DNA of 22,636 bases from a virus. Numbering within the stretch: position 1 is the stretch's first letter; each line of letters begins with the position of its first letter. This document shows positions 1-5,409 of this stretch, piece after piece. The position numbers were made by a program, and so were the translations under genes. Under the pieces are notes generated by a model. The model had not been told where the DNA came from, ran no database searches, and saw only the letters and a list, made by a program, of their open reading frames with translations. The stretch lies in the IMG/VR virus record IMGVR_UViG_3300009024_000077, positions 1-22,636 of that record, one strand, 5' to 3'.

Positions 1-158
1 GGGCTATCAGACAAAAAGGTGGCACGGTGTGCGGACTAAGTTTTCTTGCTTTTTTCACGTAAATGTGTATCATACATAACTAAAAAATATTCAGATTTTG
101 CCAAAAATAGATTTTTTCAGATTTTCCAGGTATAGAATAAGTGGGGTATACTAGATAT
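1..158. other. left edge, no assignable gene
   Basis: Three plus-strand frames are open from the window edge and stop at 39, 62 and 79. One may be the 3' end of a gene that begins outside the window, but the remnants are too short to choose between. From about 80 on the DNA is AT-rich and non-coding. It contains a direct repeat, TTCAGATTTT, at 90-99 and 116-125, and ends in the -10 box for the microprotein at 159. No hairpin terminator is seen. Confidence 0.4.
147..152 (+). promoter_or_regulatory. -10 box TATACT, leaderless start at 159
   Basis: TATACT ends 7 nt before the A of the ATG at 159, so the predicted transcription start coincides with the start codon. There is no Shine-Dalgarno sequence in between. 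The geometry is the same as at 2292, 3996, 7597, 8253 and 20926. No clear -35 box is seen. Confidence 0.6.
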
Positions 159-239
159 ATGACAGATGAGATTAAGATTGTACTAGGAACAGCCGTAATA
201 TGTACGGTATTTGCTCTGATATCAGTACTTATTGGGTAA
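159..239 (+). CDS. 26-residue single-span membrane microprotein
   Basis: This is a short open frame of 26 codons starting MTDEIK. The polar N-terminus is followed by a continuous hydrophobic stretch (residues 7-26, VLGTAV...ISVLIG) that is long enough to cross a membrane once and runs to the C-terminus. I do not recognise a family. What supports it as a gene is the promoter: TATACT at 147-152 places +1 exactly on its ATG, the same arrangement as the well-supported genes here. It ends 3 nt before the stop of the convergent gene at 243. It could be a small lysis or superinfection-exclusion peptide, but nothing in the sequence decides that. A chance ORF remains possible at this length. Confidence 0.45.
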   Translation: MTDEIKIVLGTAVICTVFALISVLIG

Positions 240-242
240 TAA

Positions 243-443
243 TTACTCGACGGTATCCTTAGAAACAACACCATTAGCTATAAGAGCATCTAAAACCATC
301 TCATTAGCATAATCCAAGGCAGGTCTATTCCAATTTAGCTGTTCTGATATCTCTTTATCGTTCATTCCTTGGTATCGCATTAGATCCTCATTGGACTTAG
401 CAATCGCTTCTGACATAATGTCTATAATATCTTCTTTATACAT
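243..443 (-). CDS. small hypothetical protein, paralogue of 1058-1252
   Basis: The product is 66 residues, acidic and probably helical, starting MYKEDIIDIM. I do not recognise a named family. It aligns end to end without large gaps with the protein at 1058-1252. Shared features are ED at residues 4-5, M10, QG near 25-26, P-x-L-D near 41-44, N-E near 47-48 and D-x-L near 52-54. The two genes flank the oxygenase gene. The start is set by TATAAT on the minus strand (455-450), 7 nt upstream of the ATG with no Shine-Dalgarno, so the mRNA is predicted to be leaderless. The gene is divergent from the oxygenase at 486 and convergent with the microprotein at 159. Confidence 0.75.
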   Translation of the reverse strand: MYKEDIIDIMSEAIAKSNEDLMRYQGMNDKEISEQLNWNRPALDYANEMVLDALIANGVVSKDTVE

Positions 444-449
444 GGTTAT

Positions 450-455
450 ATTATA
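450..455 (-). promoter_or_regulatory. -10 box TATAAT, leaderless start at 443
   Basis: On the minus strand, TATAAT is followed by six bases and then the ATG at 443, so +1 equals the A of the start codon. It lies back to back with the plus-strand box at 475-480, so the two divergent genes share under 45 bp of promoter DNA. Confidence 0.65.
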
Positions 456-471
456 CAGTATCGCTAGGGTA

Positions 472-480
472 TGGTAAAAT
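472..480 (+). promoter_or_regulatory. extended -10 TGGTAAAAT for the oxygenase gene
   Basis: TGG followed by TAAAAT ends 6 nt before the ATG at 486 and overlaps the alternative ATG at 471. This favours 486 as the true, leaderless start of the 2OG oxygenase. The TATGG lead-in matches the boxes upstream of 7597 and 1460 (minus strand). Confidence 0.5.
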
Positions 481-485
481 TAACT

Positions 486-1061
486 ATGAGCATTGATCAA
501 ATCCATATATTAAAGGACTTTATCTCAAAAGAAGAGTCAGAGTATCTGATTAGCTATATTAACAGCAAGCTAGAAATTATGAAGGGTAGTGAGATCTACG
601 GAGATCGGAGAAAGTTCTTATCATTTGGAAAAGACTCATTCCATAGAGACTCACAAACAGATTTCTCCTTGATCTCAGAGATAGAACCTATGCTCCGTAA
701 TGACATATTCCCTAAGATGGAAAAGCAAATACAAGAAGTATTCGGCAATAGAAGAAAGATTATGGTAAATAACTTCTTCCTAGCAAAGCAATATCCAGGA
801 GCACGCATTGACTCTCATGTTGACACTGATGGTGGTAAAAACATGCAATTCAAGTACAGTGGCATACTATACCTTAATACAATGTCTTCTGGAGGCGAAT
901 TAAACTTCCCTGATCTCGATTATAAGTATAGTCCAGTACAGGGAGATCTAGTTACATTTCCTTCTAAGCCATTAGAATTTGTACACTCCGTAGAGGAGAT
1001 CTACGAGGAAAGATATACCATTCCTATTTGGCTTACCGAATACGAGTTCTTTAAGATTTAA
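486..1061 (+). CDS. 2OG-Fe(II) oxygenase, prolyl 4-hydroxylase-like
   Basis: The product is 191 residues from the ATG at 486 (196 if the in-frame ATG at 471 is used). It has the double-stranded beta-helix signature of 2-oxoglutarate/Fe(II) dioxygenases. Visible are H111-x-D113 (DSHVDTD), a GILYLN strand, GGELNFP near 136-142, GDLVTFPS, and the distal iron ligand H167 (EFVHSVEE) with R176 nine residues later to bind 2-oxoglutarate. The order and length fit the phage prolyl 4-hydroxylase-like group, so catalytic competence is likely. The substrate is unknown; collagen-like proteins encoded 1.6 kb downstream are attractive candidates. The start at 486 is chosen because the box at 475-480 puts +1 there and no Shine-Dalgarno is present. 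Its stop overlaps the stop of the convergent gene at 1058. Confidence 0.85.
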   Translation: MSIDQIHILKDFISKEESEYLISYINSKLEIMKGSEIYGDRRKFLSFGKDSFHRDSQTDFSLISEIEPMLRNDIFPKMEKQIQEVFGNRRKIMVNNFFLAKQYPGARIDSHVDTDGGKNMQFKYSGILYLNTMSSGGELNFPDLDYKYSPVQGDLVTFPSKPLEFVHSVEEIYEERYTIPIWLTEYEFFKI

Positions 1062-1252
1062 CCGTGTAGGTTAATAATACCAGCCTCGTACAGGACATCG
1101 AACAACTGTTCATTTACCCTGTCTAGTTCTGGCTTCATCTGCTCAAGCGTATTTACAATTTGCTGCTCTGGGATACCCTGCTGTTCTCCCAGGCCTCTGT
1201 TCATATCCAATACATGCTTTGTCATTAGATTTACAGCGTCTTCTCTTCTCAT
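1058..1252 (-). CDS. small hypothetical protein, paralogue of 243-443
   Basis: The product is 64 residues, charged and helix-prone, starting MRREDAVNLM. It shows the same spacing of ED, QG, P-x-L-D, N-E and D-x-L as the 66-residue protein at 243-443, so the two look like diverged duplicates. It is the downstream gene of a two-gene minus-strand unit. The stop of the six-cysteine gene (1256-1254) lies one base before this ATG, and GGAAGGA inside the end of that gene is a good Shine-Dalgarno, so translation is probably coupled. Its TAA (1060-1058) overlaps the TAA of the oxygenase (1059-1061) within TTAA. Confidence 0.75.
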   Translation of the reverse strand: MRREDAVNLMTKHVLDMNRGLGEQQGIPEQQIVNTLEQMKPELDRVNEQLFDVLYEAGIINLHG

Positions 1253-1253
1253 A

Positions 1254-1460
1254 CTATTCCTTCCAGTATCCCATAGGACATTTTGCTAATTCTAGTGTTG
1301 TCTTTTTATTCATGAAGCATCCGCAAAGCTTACACCTTTTAGATCCTTTAAGGAAGAATTCGCAAGTGCGGCATACAGCCATTCTAGCTTCTTTTAATTC
1401 CTCAGAGGACCTGGGTGCATTTGGATTAAATAAATCAAATACGCTTACGTCATCTCCCAT
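1254..1460 (-). CDS. six-cysteine zinc-ribbon-like mini-protein (DUF6171-like)
   Basis: The product is 68 residues. After a polar ~25-residue N-terminus comes a compact metal-binding-looking module: C30-x2-C33, then C43-x2-C46-G-C48 (KRCKLCGC), a K-x-L stretch, and C61-P near the end (CPMGYWKE). The spacing resembles small rubredoxin/zinc-ribbon proteins common in phages; it recalls DUF6171, from memory. The exact role is unknown. The mRNA is predicted leaderless: TGGTAGAAT at 1475-1467 puts +1 on the ATG at 1460. An out-of-frame ATG at 1464 is ignored because it closes after four codons. It heads the unit that includes 1058-1252. Confidence 0.75.
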   Translation of the reverse strand: MGDDVSVFDLFNPNAPRSSEELKEARMAVCRTCEFFLKGSKRCKLCGCFMNKKTTLELAKCPMGYWKE

Positions 1461-1466
1461 TCATCT

Positions 1467-1475
1467 ATTCTACCA
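1467..1475 (-). promoter_or_regulatory. extended -10 TGGTAGAAT, leaderless start at 1460
   Basis: On the minus strand TGG-TAGAAT is followed by six bases and the ATG at 1460, so +1 is the start codon. It drives the two-gene unit 1460-1058. The same TGGTAGAAT core occurs on the plus strand at 17352-17360. Confidence 0.65.
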
Positions 1476-1557
1476 TACATCACGGATGTTGTCTTGTTAT
1501 AACTTTGTTATATATTTAGACGTTATATGTCGTGTACTTTGGTTGGAGTATTTCTCG

Positions 1558-1622
1558 CCACGACTTAAAACCGAACTTTAAAACCGAACTTACACCCCGA
1601 ACTTACAGCCCAGTGTTTAAGC
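1558..1622. repeat. 13-bp tandem repeats, CCGAACTT core
   Basis: Three perfect copies of CCGAACTT begin at 1571, 1584 and 1597, exactly 13 bp apart. A degenerate copy precedes them (CCACGACTT at 1558) and another follows (CCAGTGTTTA at 1610). The tails differ (TAAAA, ACACC, ACAGC). The array lies in the non-coding gap between the divergent genes at 1460 (minus) and 1653 (plus). Iteron-like or operator-like binding sites fit, but no binding protein is visible. The rest of the 1461-1652 gap is AT-rich with the two promoters at its ends. Confidence 0.7.
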
Positions 1623-1643
1623 CGCATTGTCATAAAAAGTATT

Positions 1644-1649
1644 TATAAT
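1644..1649 (+). promoter_or_regulatory. -10 box TATAAT before 1653
   Basis: TATAAT ends 4 nt before the ATG at 1653 and 10 nt before a second in-frame ATG at 1659. If +1 falls at the usual 7 nt, transcription would begin between them and favour translation from 1659. This is the one box here whose spacing does not match the leaderless rule. Confidence 0.5.
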
Positions 1650-1652
1650 TGT

Positions 1653-1958
1653 ATGGTTATGACCCCACTAGACCAGCTGAATTTATCAATAGGAATACTC
1701 GTAGGTATTGGATCAATTCTTACAATGCTGGGGGTCGCAATCAGATGGATGGTTAAGCATTATCTAGAGGAAATTAAGCATGAGCTTAAGCCAAACGGCG
1801 GAGGTAGTATAAAAGATCAGGTTAACCGTCTAGAACAAAGACAAGATGCAGCAGACGCAATTAGAAAAGATAATTACTTAAAAATGGAAAAGCTAGAAAG
1901 AAAAATAGATGATCTGTACGATAAAATGATTGAATACTTGTCTAATAGAAACTCTTAA
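1653..1958 (+). CDS. membrane protein with cytoplasmic coiled coil, holin candidate
   Basis: The product is 101 residues. There is one strong membrane span at about 11-33 (LSIGILVGIGSILTMLGVAI), a positively charged exit (RWMVKH), an ELKPNGGGSIKD linker at 44-55, and a charged heptad-rich C-terminal coiled coil to the end. The span, KPNGGGS linker and coiled coil resemble small actinophage membrane proteins of the DUF2746 type, often found near lysis genes. That match is from memory. A holin or spanin-like lysis role is possible but unproven, and the only lysin-like gene in the window is 5 kb away. The start may be M3 (1659), judging from the -10 box at 1644-1649. No Shine-Dalgarno is seen. 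Confidence 0.75.
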   Translation: MVMTPLDQLNLSIGILVGIGSILTMLGVAIRWMVKHYLEEIKHELKPNGGGSIKDQVNRLEQRQDAADAIRKDNYLKMEKLERKIDDLYDKMIEYLSNRNS

Positions 1959-2182
1959 TATAATATATATAATATATAAGTAAATATAAGTAAATTCACT
2001 AAACTCTACTTAGAGATGATTTGAATTAATATATATATAACAATCAACCCTTTTATATAGTAGCAGAAAAAGTAAGTTGTCAAGTCTTTTTTTAATAACA
2101 GTTCTATAACAATATGTTATATAGTAGTTATTTAAAGAAAAGTTCTTATATCTTGATACCCTGTTATCCTTTTGTTACTTTA
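1959..2182. other. AT-rich non-coding stretch
   Basis: This is the first part of the 333-bp gap between 1958 and 2292. It is dominated by TA-rich runs, with a short direct repeat TAAGTAAAT (around 1977-1996) and an imperfect inverted repeat TATAAC-aatat-GTTATA at 2105-2121. No convincing gene or terminator is seen. The low melting stability could suit a replication or promoter region, but there is no iteron cluster here to support an origin. Confidence 0.5.
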
Positions 2183-2191
2183 TGGTATAAT
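2183..2191 (+). promoter_or_regulatory. extended -10 TGGTATAAT feeding a hairpin
   Basis: This is a perfect extended -10 (TATGG lead-in and TATAAT at 2186-2191). The predicted +1 is about 2198, the first bases of the hairpin at 2197-2245. No ORF starts at +1. It is therefore a promoter for a very short transcript, or for read-through into 2292. Confidence 0.65.
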
Positions 2192-2196
2192 ATACT

Positions 2197-2248
2197 AAAC
2201 TGGTACTTAGAATGTCTCTCATACCCACTTTCTAGGTACCAGTTTTTT
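2197..2248 (+). ncRNA. predicted ~50-nt hairpin RNA / terminator
   Basis: Bases 2197-2212 (AAACTGGTACTTAGAA) pair with 2230-2245 (TTCTAGGTACCAGTTT), 16 pairs with a single G-U. They enclose a 17-nt loop and are followed by six Ts (2243-2248). The 3' side is a classic intrinsic terminator. What is unusual is the promoter at 2183-2191, whose +1 lies on the first bases of the stem, so the whole transcript would be one hairpin. The conservative alternative is a terminator for upstream transcripts with a fortuitous -10 beside it. Confidence 0.6.
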
Positions 2249-2276
2249 ATTCCTGAGACTTTATTTATTTTATTGA

Positions 2277-2285
2277 TGTTATAAT
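2277..2285 (+). promoter_or_regulatory. extended -10 TGTTATAAT, leaderless start at 2292
   Basis: TATAAT at 2280-2285 (with TGN before it) ends 7 nt before the ATG at 2292, so +1 is the start codon. It lies just downstream of the terminator-like hairpin and so opens a fresh transcription unit for the appendage genes. Confidence 0.7.
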
Positions 2286-2291
2286 ATATCT

Positions 2292-2678
2292 ATGACATCA
2301 GCATGCGGACCAGAAGTTTTTGGAGCTAATCCTGCCAACATTAAGTGGAACGTCGTAAGAGGCGACACGGCAGTCATTAGAATCCAATTTTTTGAAGACG
2401 ACGAGGCAACCGCTTACGATACCTCCACATGGGATTTTGCAGCATCAGCATATGACTACAAAAACGGTATCACAGATGAACTTGAAATTACTGCAGGTGA
2501 AGGCTACGTAGACGTCGTAGCACCAGCAGACATTACATCGCTATGGGGAGACGGATATAAGAAAACCGTAGCGGAATTGGCTTTTGATCTACAAGTTACA
2601 ATTGATAATGATACCGTCTGGACTCCAGTCATAGGCACTATCTCAGTACTTGGAGACGTTACAGGAGGTAGTTTATAA
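2292..2678 (+). CDS. Ig-like (BppU-N-type) virion appendage protein, copy 1
   Basis: The product is 128 residues and predicted all-beta. It has V-R-G-D-T (22-26) and a W near 47, and ends with W[13 protein letters not shown] (about 109-122). The same frame recurs in the proteins at 3996 (KGDT...GTISVTEQV) and 7597 (VRGDT...GKVVVIEDV). This pattern resembles the immunoglobulin-like N-terminal domain of phage baseplate upper proteins (BppU_N). It is probably a small structural adaptor or appendage subunit. The mRNA is predicted leaderless. Its TAA overlaps the ATG of the collagen-like gene at 2678, with GGAGGT at 2664-2669, so the two are translationally coupled. Confidence 0.75.
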   Translation: MTSACGPEVFGANPANIKWNVVRGDTAVIRIQFFEDDEATAYDTSTWDFAASAYDYKNGITDELEITAGEGYVDVVAPADITSLWGDGYKKTVAELAFDLQVTIDNDTVWTPVIGTISVLGDVTGGSL

Positions 2679-3244
2679 TGCCAACAGTTAATATCGTACC
2701 ATTTCCAGGAGCACCTGGAGCTACAGGCCCAAGAGGCTTACAAGGCATCCAGGGTGAAACTGGACTAACGGGACCAATGGGTCTACAGGGCGAGCAGGGT
2801 CCACAAGGAGAGCAAGGAATCCAGGGAGAGTCTGGTGTTTCAGAAATCACTTCGTATATTGTAGGTGGGGGAACAGATGGAGCTCAGCCAACATTTAACG
2901 GAGATCCTCTATTTGCAGGAGAAGCGATTGTTATTGGAGACCTTGTACACTTTACAGTTAATGTAGATTTCGACAACATCACAAACTTCGGAACGGGACA
3001 GTATTACGTAACTTTGCCGTTCAATGCAAGAGATGAGTACTACTTTAGAGACGGACACATTTATGACCAGTCTAGTGGTAAGAGCTATGGTATTTCTGGA
3101 AATGTAAATGCAGGGTCTAGCCAGCTTAATCTTTACTACACCGCTAGTAACGGACAGGACGAGGCGTTTACTCCTACCACACCAGTCTCACTAACAGCAG
3201 AAGATAACTTTCATATTAGCGGAACGTACCTGAAATCTCAATAA
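2678..3244 (+). CDS. collagen-like tail fibre protein
   Basis: The product is 188 residues. After a 10-residue N-terminus come 15 uninterrupted Gly-X-Y triplets (residues 11-55), rich in Q, E, P and T (for example [13 protein letters not shown]). A globular, mostly beta C-terminal domain follows (about 60-188, starting [17 protein letters not shown]). Collagen-like segments of this kind form rigid trimeric shafts in phage fibres. The C-terminal domain would be a trimerising knob or binding head. Only GAP has proline in the Y position, the usual hydroxylation site; other prolines are in X. It overlaps the stop of 2292-2678 by one base and has a strong GGAGGT Shine-Dalgarno inside that gene. 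Confidence 0.85.
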   Translation: MPTVNIVPFPGAPGATGPRGLQGIQGETGLTGPMGLQGEQGPQGEQGIQGESGVSEITSYIVGGGTDGAQPTFNGDPLFAGEAIVIGDLVHFTVNVDFDNITNFGTGQYYVTLPFNARDEYYFRDGHIYDQSSGKSYGISGNVNAGSSQLNLYYTASNGQDEAFTPTTPVSLTAEDNFHISGTYLKSQ

Positions 3245-3246
3245 TC

Positions 3247-3255
3247 TGAGATAAT
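3247..3255 (+). promoter_or_regulatory. extended -10 TGAGATAAT, leaderless start at 3262
   Basis: GATAAT (3250-3255) with TGA in front ends 7 nt before the ATG at 3262, within the 17-bp gap after the previous gene. No Shine-Dalgarno is present. Confidence 0.6.
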
Positions 3256-3261
3256 AGATAT

Positions 3262-3978
3262 ATGGCAAGTGATGTAGAGTTTCCAATTGTAAGAAAAAAA
3301 TCTCCTTATGAAAAAGAGGCAACACCATCTAAGGGAGCAATTCCCACAGATGGTCCACAGTATATAGCCGTACCAGGTCCAGCAGGCCCACAGGGCCCAA
3401 GAGGAGACATTGGTCCAGCAGGTGCCGAAGGAAAAGAAGGCAAAAAAGGTCCAAAGGGTGAGCCTGGTCCAGCTGGTAAAGATGGCATTAGCTACATGCC
3501 TGTTTACGGACAAGATTCTGGATGGGCAAGATACTCGCACAAAGATCTTAAACAGCTAGCCCTAGGGTCTAATCGTGGAGTAGACGGCTGGGTATCTTTT
3601 TCTGTAGATGGCAATGGTAAAGACACAGTAGAAAAGTTTTTGCCAAGAAACTCCGTATCTTTGTATAACACTTCTGCAAAAAGAATTAATACTAAGCACC
3701 TAGAAATAGGATCACAAGTTTCAATAACTTATAATTTTGATATATCTACACTTTCATCAAATACCGAGATCTGGATTCAAAGTCAGTTTCCAGCATCTAA
3801 AAAAGAATATACATCATTCGTAGCTTTGCTAAAGTATGAGTATGACTACAACTTTTCAGTCACACAGCATCTGACAATAGACAATGAAGCCGACAGGGCA
3901 GACGGTATTTTGCCATTGGTTCGTTCAGACAACAACTGTATCTTTATTCCTAAAAGCATAACTATTTCTGTAAGTTAA
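3262..3978 (+). CDS. second collagen-like fibre protein
   Basis: The product is 238 residues. A ~38-residue N-terminal anchor is followed by 13 Gly-X-Y triplets (about 39-77; GPAGPQGPRG, GKEGKKGPKG) and then a ~160-residue beta-rich C-terminal domain of unknown family (YGQDSGWARY, GVDGWVSFSVDG). Its triplets are richer in K and P than those of the neighbour at 2678, so it is not a simple recent duplicate. GEP has proline in the Y position. It is probably a trimeric fibre or appendage. The start is fixed by the -10 box at 3250-3255, which places +1 on the ATG; the mRNA would be leaderless. Confidence 0.85.
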   Translation: MASDVEFPIVRKKSPYEKEATPSKGAIPTDGPQYIAVPGPAGPQGPRGDIGPAGAEGKEGKKGPKGEPGPAGKDGISYMPVYGQDSGWARYSHKDLKQLALGSNRGVDGWVSFSVDGNGKDTVEKFLPRNSVSLYNTSAKRINTKHLEIGSQVSITYNFDISTLSSNTEIWIQSQFPASKKEYTSFVALLKYEYDYNFSVTQHLTIDNEADRADGILPLVRSDNNCIFIPKSITISVS

Positions 3979-3980
3979 CG

Positions 3981-3989
3981 TGCTATAAT
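3981..3989 (+). promoter_or_regulatory. extended -10 TGCTATAAT, leaderless start at 3996
   Basis: This is a perfect TGC-TATAAT ending 7 nt before the ATG at 3996, in the 17-bp gap after the collagen-like gene. No Shine-Dalgarno is seen. Confidence 0.7.
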
Positions 3990-3995
3990 ACTAGT

Positions 3996-4355
3996 ATGGC
4001 ATTTCCAGGAACTTATAACTTTTCGTACTACAAAGGGGACACCTTTGAGTTTAACGTATACCCCAAAGATTCTGCAGGCAACGTATTTGACCTGACACCG
4101 TATGAATCAATTTTTACTATCTCTACTTCACGTGGAGCAGACGGAGTAGCAAATAGAGTTGTAGCATATAGCTCTGTCCAGTCAGACCACATTCGCTGTG
4201 CAATTACTCCATCAGACTCAGCTGTTCTTGCTGAGGCAACATCATACGTATATGACGTAGAGATTAATGACCTAGATGCTACAGACTACCCACTAGTACA
4301 CACTCTCCTCACTGGCACTATATCTGTGACAGAGCAGGTAAGCGAGGCACCATAA
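3996..4355 (+). CDS. Ig-like (BppU-N-type) appendage protein, copy 2
   Basis: The product is 119 residues and beta-rich. It starts MAFPGTYNFSYYKGDT, then F-E-F-N-V and a D-L-T-P turn, with V-Y-D-V-E near residue 90 and L-L-T-G-T-I-S-V-T near 105-113. This is the same K/RGDT...G-T-I-S-V layout as 2292-2678 and 7597-7998, and the closest of the three to the classical BppU_N pattern. It is probably a structural adaptor. The mRNA is predicted leaderless. Its TAA overlaps the ATG of 4355-4642, as the other two copies overlap their partners. Confidence 0.75.
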   Translation: MAFPGTYNFSYYKGDTFEFNVYPKDSAGNVFDLTPYESIFTISTSRGADGVANRVVAYSSVQSDHIRCAITPSDSAVLAEATSYVYDVEINDLDATDYPLVHTLLTGTISVTEQVSEAP

Positions 4356-4642
4356 TGCCAAATATTGATGTATCAGCTATCGATGTTGTTGTTGTTGGTG
4401 GGGTAACCACAAAGAATGTTGATATCAACTATGGGCCACAGGGAACACGAGGCACTAGAATTTTTGGTATCTCTGCAGATCCAAGATTGGCGACAACAAC
4501 AAAGCCAGACGGTGTAATTCTATTTGACATTGTAATCGTAACATCTCCAGTCGAAGATGATTATAGGGTAATGTACCAGAAGACAGGTCCAGGAACAGAA
4601 GATTGGGCTCAGCTCATTGATCTTAATCTAGGGGCGGTGTAA
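4355..4642 (+). CDS. small virion-associated protein with short GPQGTRG motif
   Basis: The product is 95 residues. The N-terminal beta stretch (MPNIDVSAIDVVVVGG) leads to NYGPQGTRGTRIFG, a two-triplet collagen-like remnant, and then a compact C-terminal domain (DGVILFDIVIV...YRVMYQKTGPG...W). The ending resembles small domains that follow collagen-like segments in phage fibres. It occupies the same place after an Ig-like gene that the collagen-like fibre at 2678 occupies after copy 1, with the same TAATG overlap. It may therefore be a shortened relative of that fibre. Function is not known beyond a likely virion role. Confidence 0.65.
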   Translation: MPNIDVSAIDVVVVGGVTTKNVDINYGPQGTRGTRIFGISADPRLATTTKPDGVILFDIVIVTSPVEDDYRVMYQKTGPGTEDWAQLIDLNLGAV

Positions 4643-4643
4643 T

Positions 4644-5402
4644 ATGCCAGAGTCAATTGGTGCATTTTATCCAACACAGGTGCCAGCCTATTCAGAGTCA
4701 GCAGACATACGCCAAGCATTTAATCTTTATCACTATGGAACTACTACTGTTCCTGCATCTGAAGAAGAAATTCTCAATAGCTCTATGGCTGGGTATATTA
4801 GAGATACCCTTTCAGCATTGGAAAATGTTCAGGCAGGTGTCTCGGCAATTACACAGCTGCTGGGGTCTCAAAATCTAAATGATGTCACAAGCACTGGTGT
4901 CTACGCTTCTATATCTGCACCTACAGTTGTATTGGGCTATCCATCTACAACTGCTGGAATTCTAAATGTATTTTTTGCTAACTCAACTGCATTCCAAACA
5001 TATCATACATCTGGTGCAACAAATAACTTTTATTTTAGATCTACCACAGCAGGTACATCTACATGGTCTGGATGGAGCTTAGCCTCTAAAGATGGCCACT
5101 TGCATGACTCAAGATACTATACACAGCCTCAGATTGATTCCAGAATAAATTCCTCAGTCTCTGTAGATACAGTAGCAATTGTGGACAGTGCTGGCAAGTT
5201 TTCATCATCAGCACTAATCTCTACCACAGAGCTGAATGCTTTAGACGGTGTAGTTGGTAACATTCAATCACAGCTTGACGATAGGGCACTTGCTTCGCAC
5301 ACTCATAATGATCTTTACTATACAAAGAGTGAGCAGCCAAAGATTTATGTACAATCTGCGACACCTTCAGGAGCCTCCTCTGGAGACCTCTGGTTCTGGT
5401 AG
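4644..5402 (+). CDS. tail fibre protein with pyocin-knob-like and HxHD repeats
   Basis: The product is 252 residues. Residues 1-70 are a likely attachment domain. Residues 75-150 (SQNLNDVTSTGVY...FYFRSTTAGTSTW) match the knob-like domain found in pyocin and phage fibres. Then come short HxHDxxYYT fibre repeats (HLHDSRYYT, HTHNDLYYT) flanking an ELNALDGV element. The C-terminus YVQSATPSGASSGDLWFW is a short tag, with a counterpart at the end of the fibre at 14717. It is one base from the gene before and 7 bp from the gene after. Together with 5410-6897 it forms a pair duplicated at 14717-17346. Confidence 0.8.
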   Translation: MPESIGAFYPTQVPAYSESADIRQAFNLYHYGTTTVPASEEEILNSSMAGYIRDTLSALENVQAGVSAITQLLGSQNLNDVTSTGVYASISAPTVVLGYPSTTAGILNVFFANSTAFQTYHTSGATNNFYFRSTTAGTSTWSGWSLASKDGHLHDSRYYTQPQIDSRINSSVSVDTVAIVDSAGKFSSSALISTTELNALDGVVGNIQSQLDDRALASHTHNDLYYTKSEQPKIYVQSATPSGASSGDLWFW

Positions 5403-5409
5403 GTAGATA

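Noticed and set aside
471-485. ATG at 471 as the start of the oxygenase
   Set aside because: It overlaps the extended -10 box at 472-480. A transcript from that box could not contain it, and no other promoter at suitable distance is seen.
1219-1581. 120-codon plus-strand ORF across the DUF6171-like gene and the 13-bp repeats
   Set aside because: It overlaps two better-supported minus-strand genes and the non-coding repeat, and has no start signals.
2212-2235. Seven-residue ORF (MSLIPTF) spanning the hairpin loop, as a possible leader peptide
   Set aside because: There is no ribosome-binding site, the ATG is partly inside the stem, and there is no run of regulatory codons. It is likely chance.
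2114-2284. 56-codon open frame (MLYSSYLKK...) on the plus strand
   Set aside because: It runs straight through the promoter at 2183-2191 and the hairpin at 2197-2248, has no Shine-Dalgarno or correctly spaced -10, and has the composition of AT-rich non-coding DNA.
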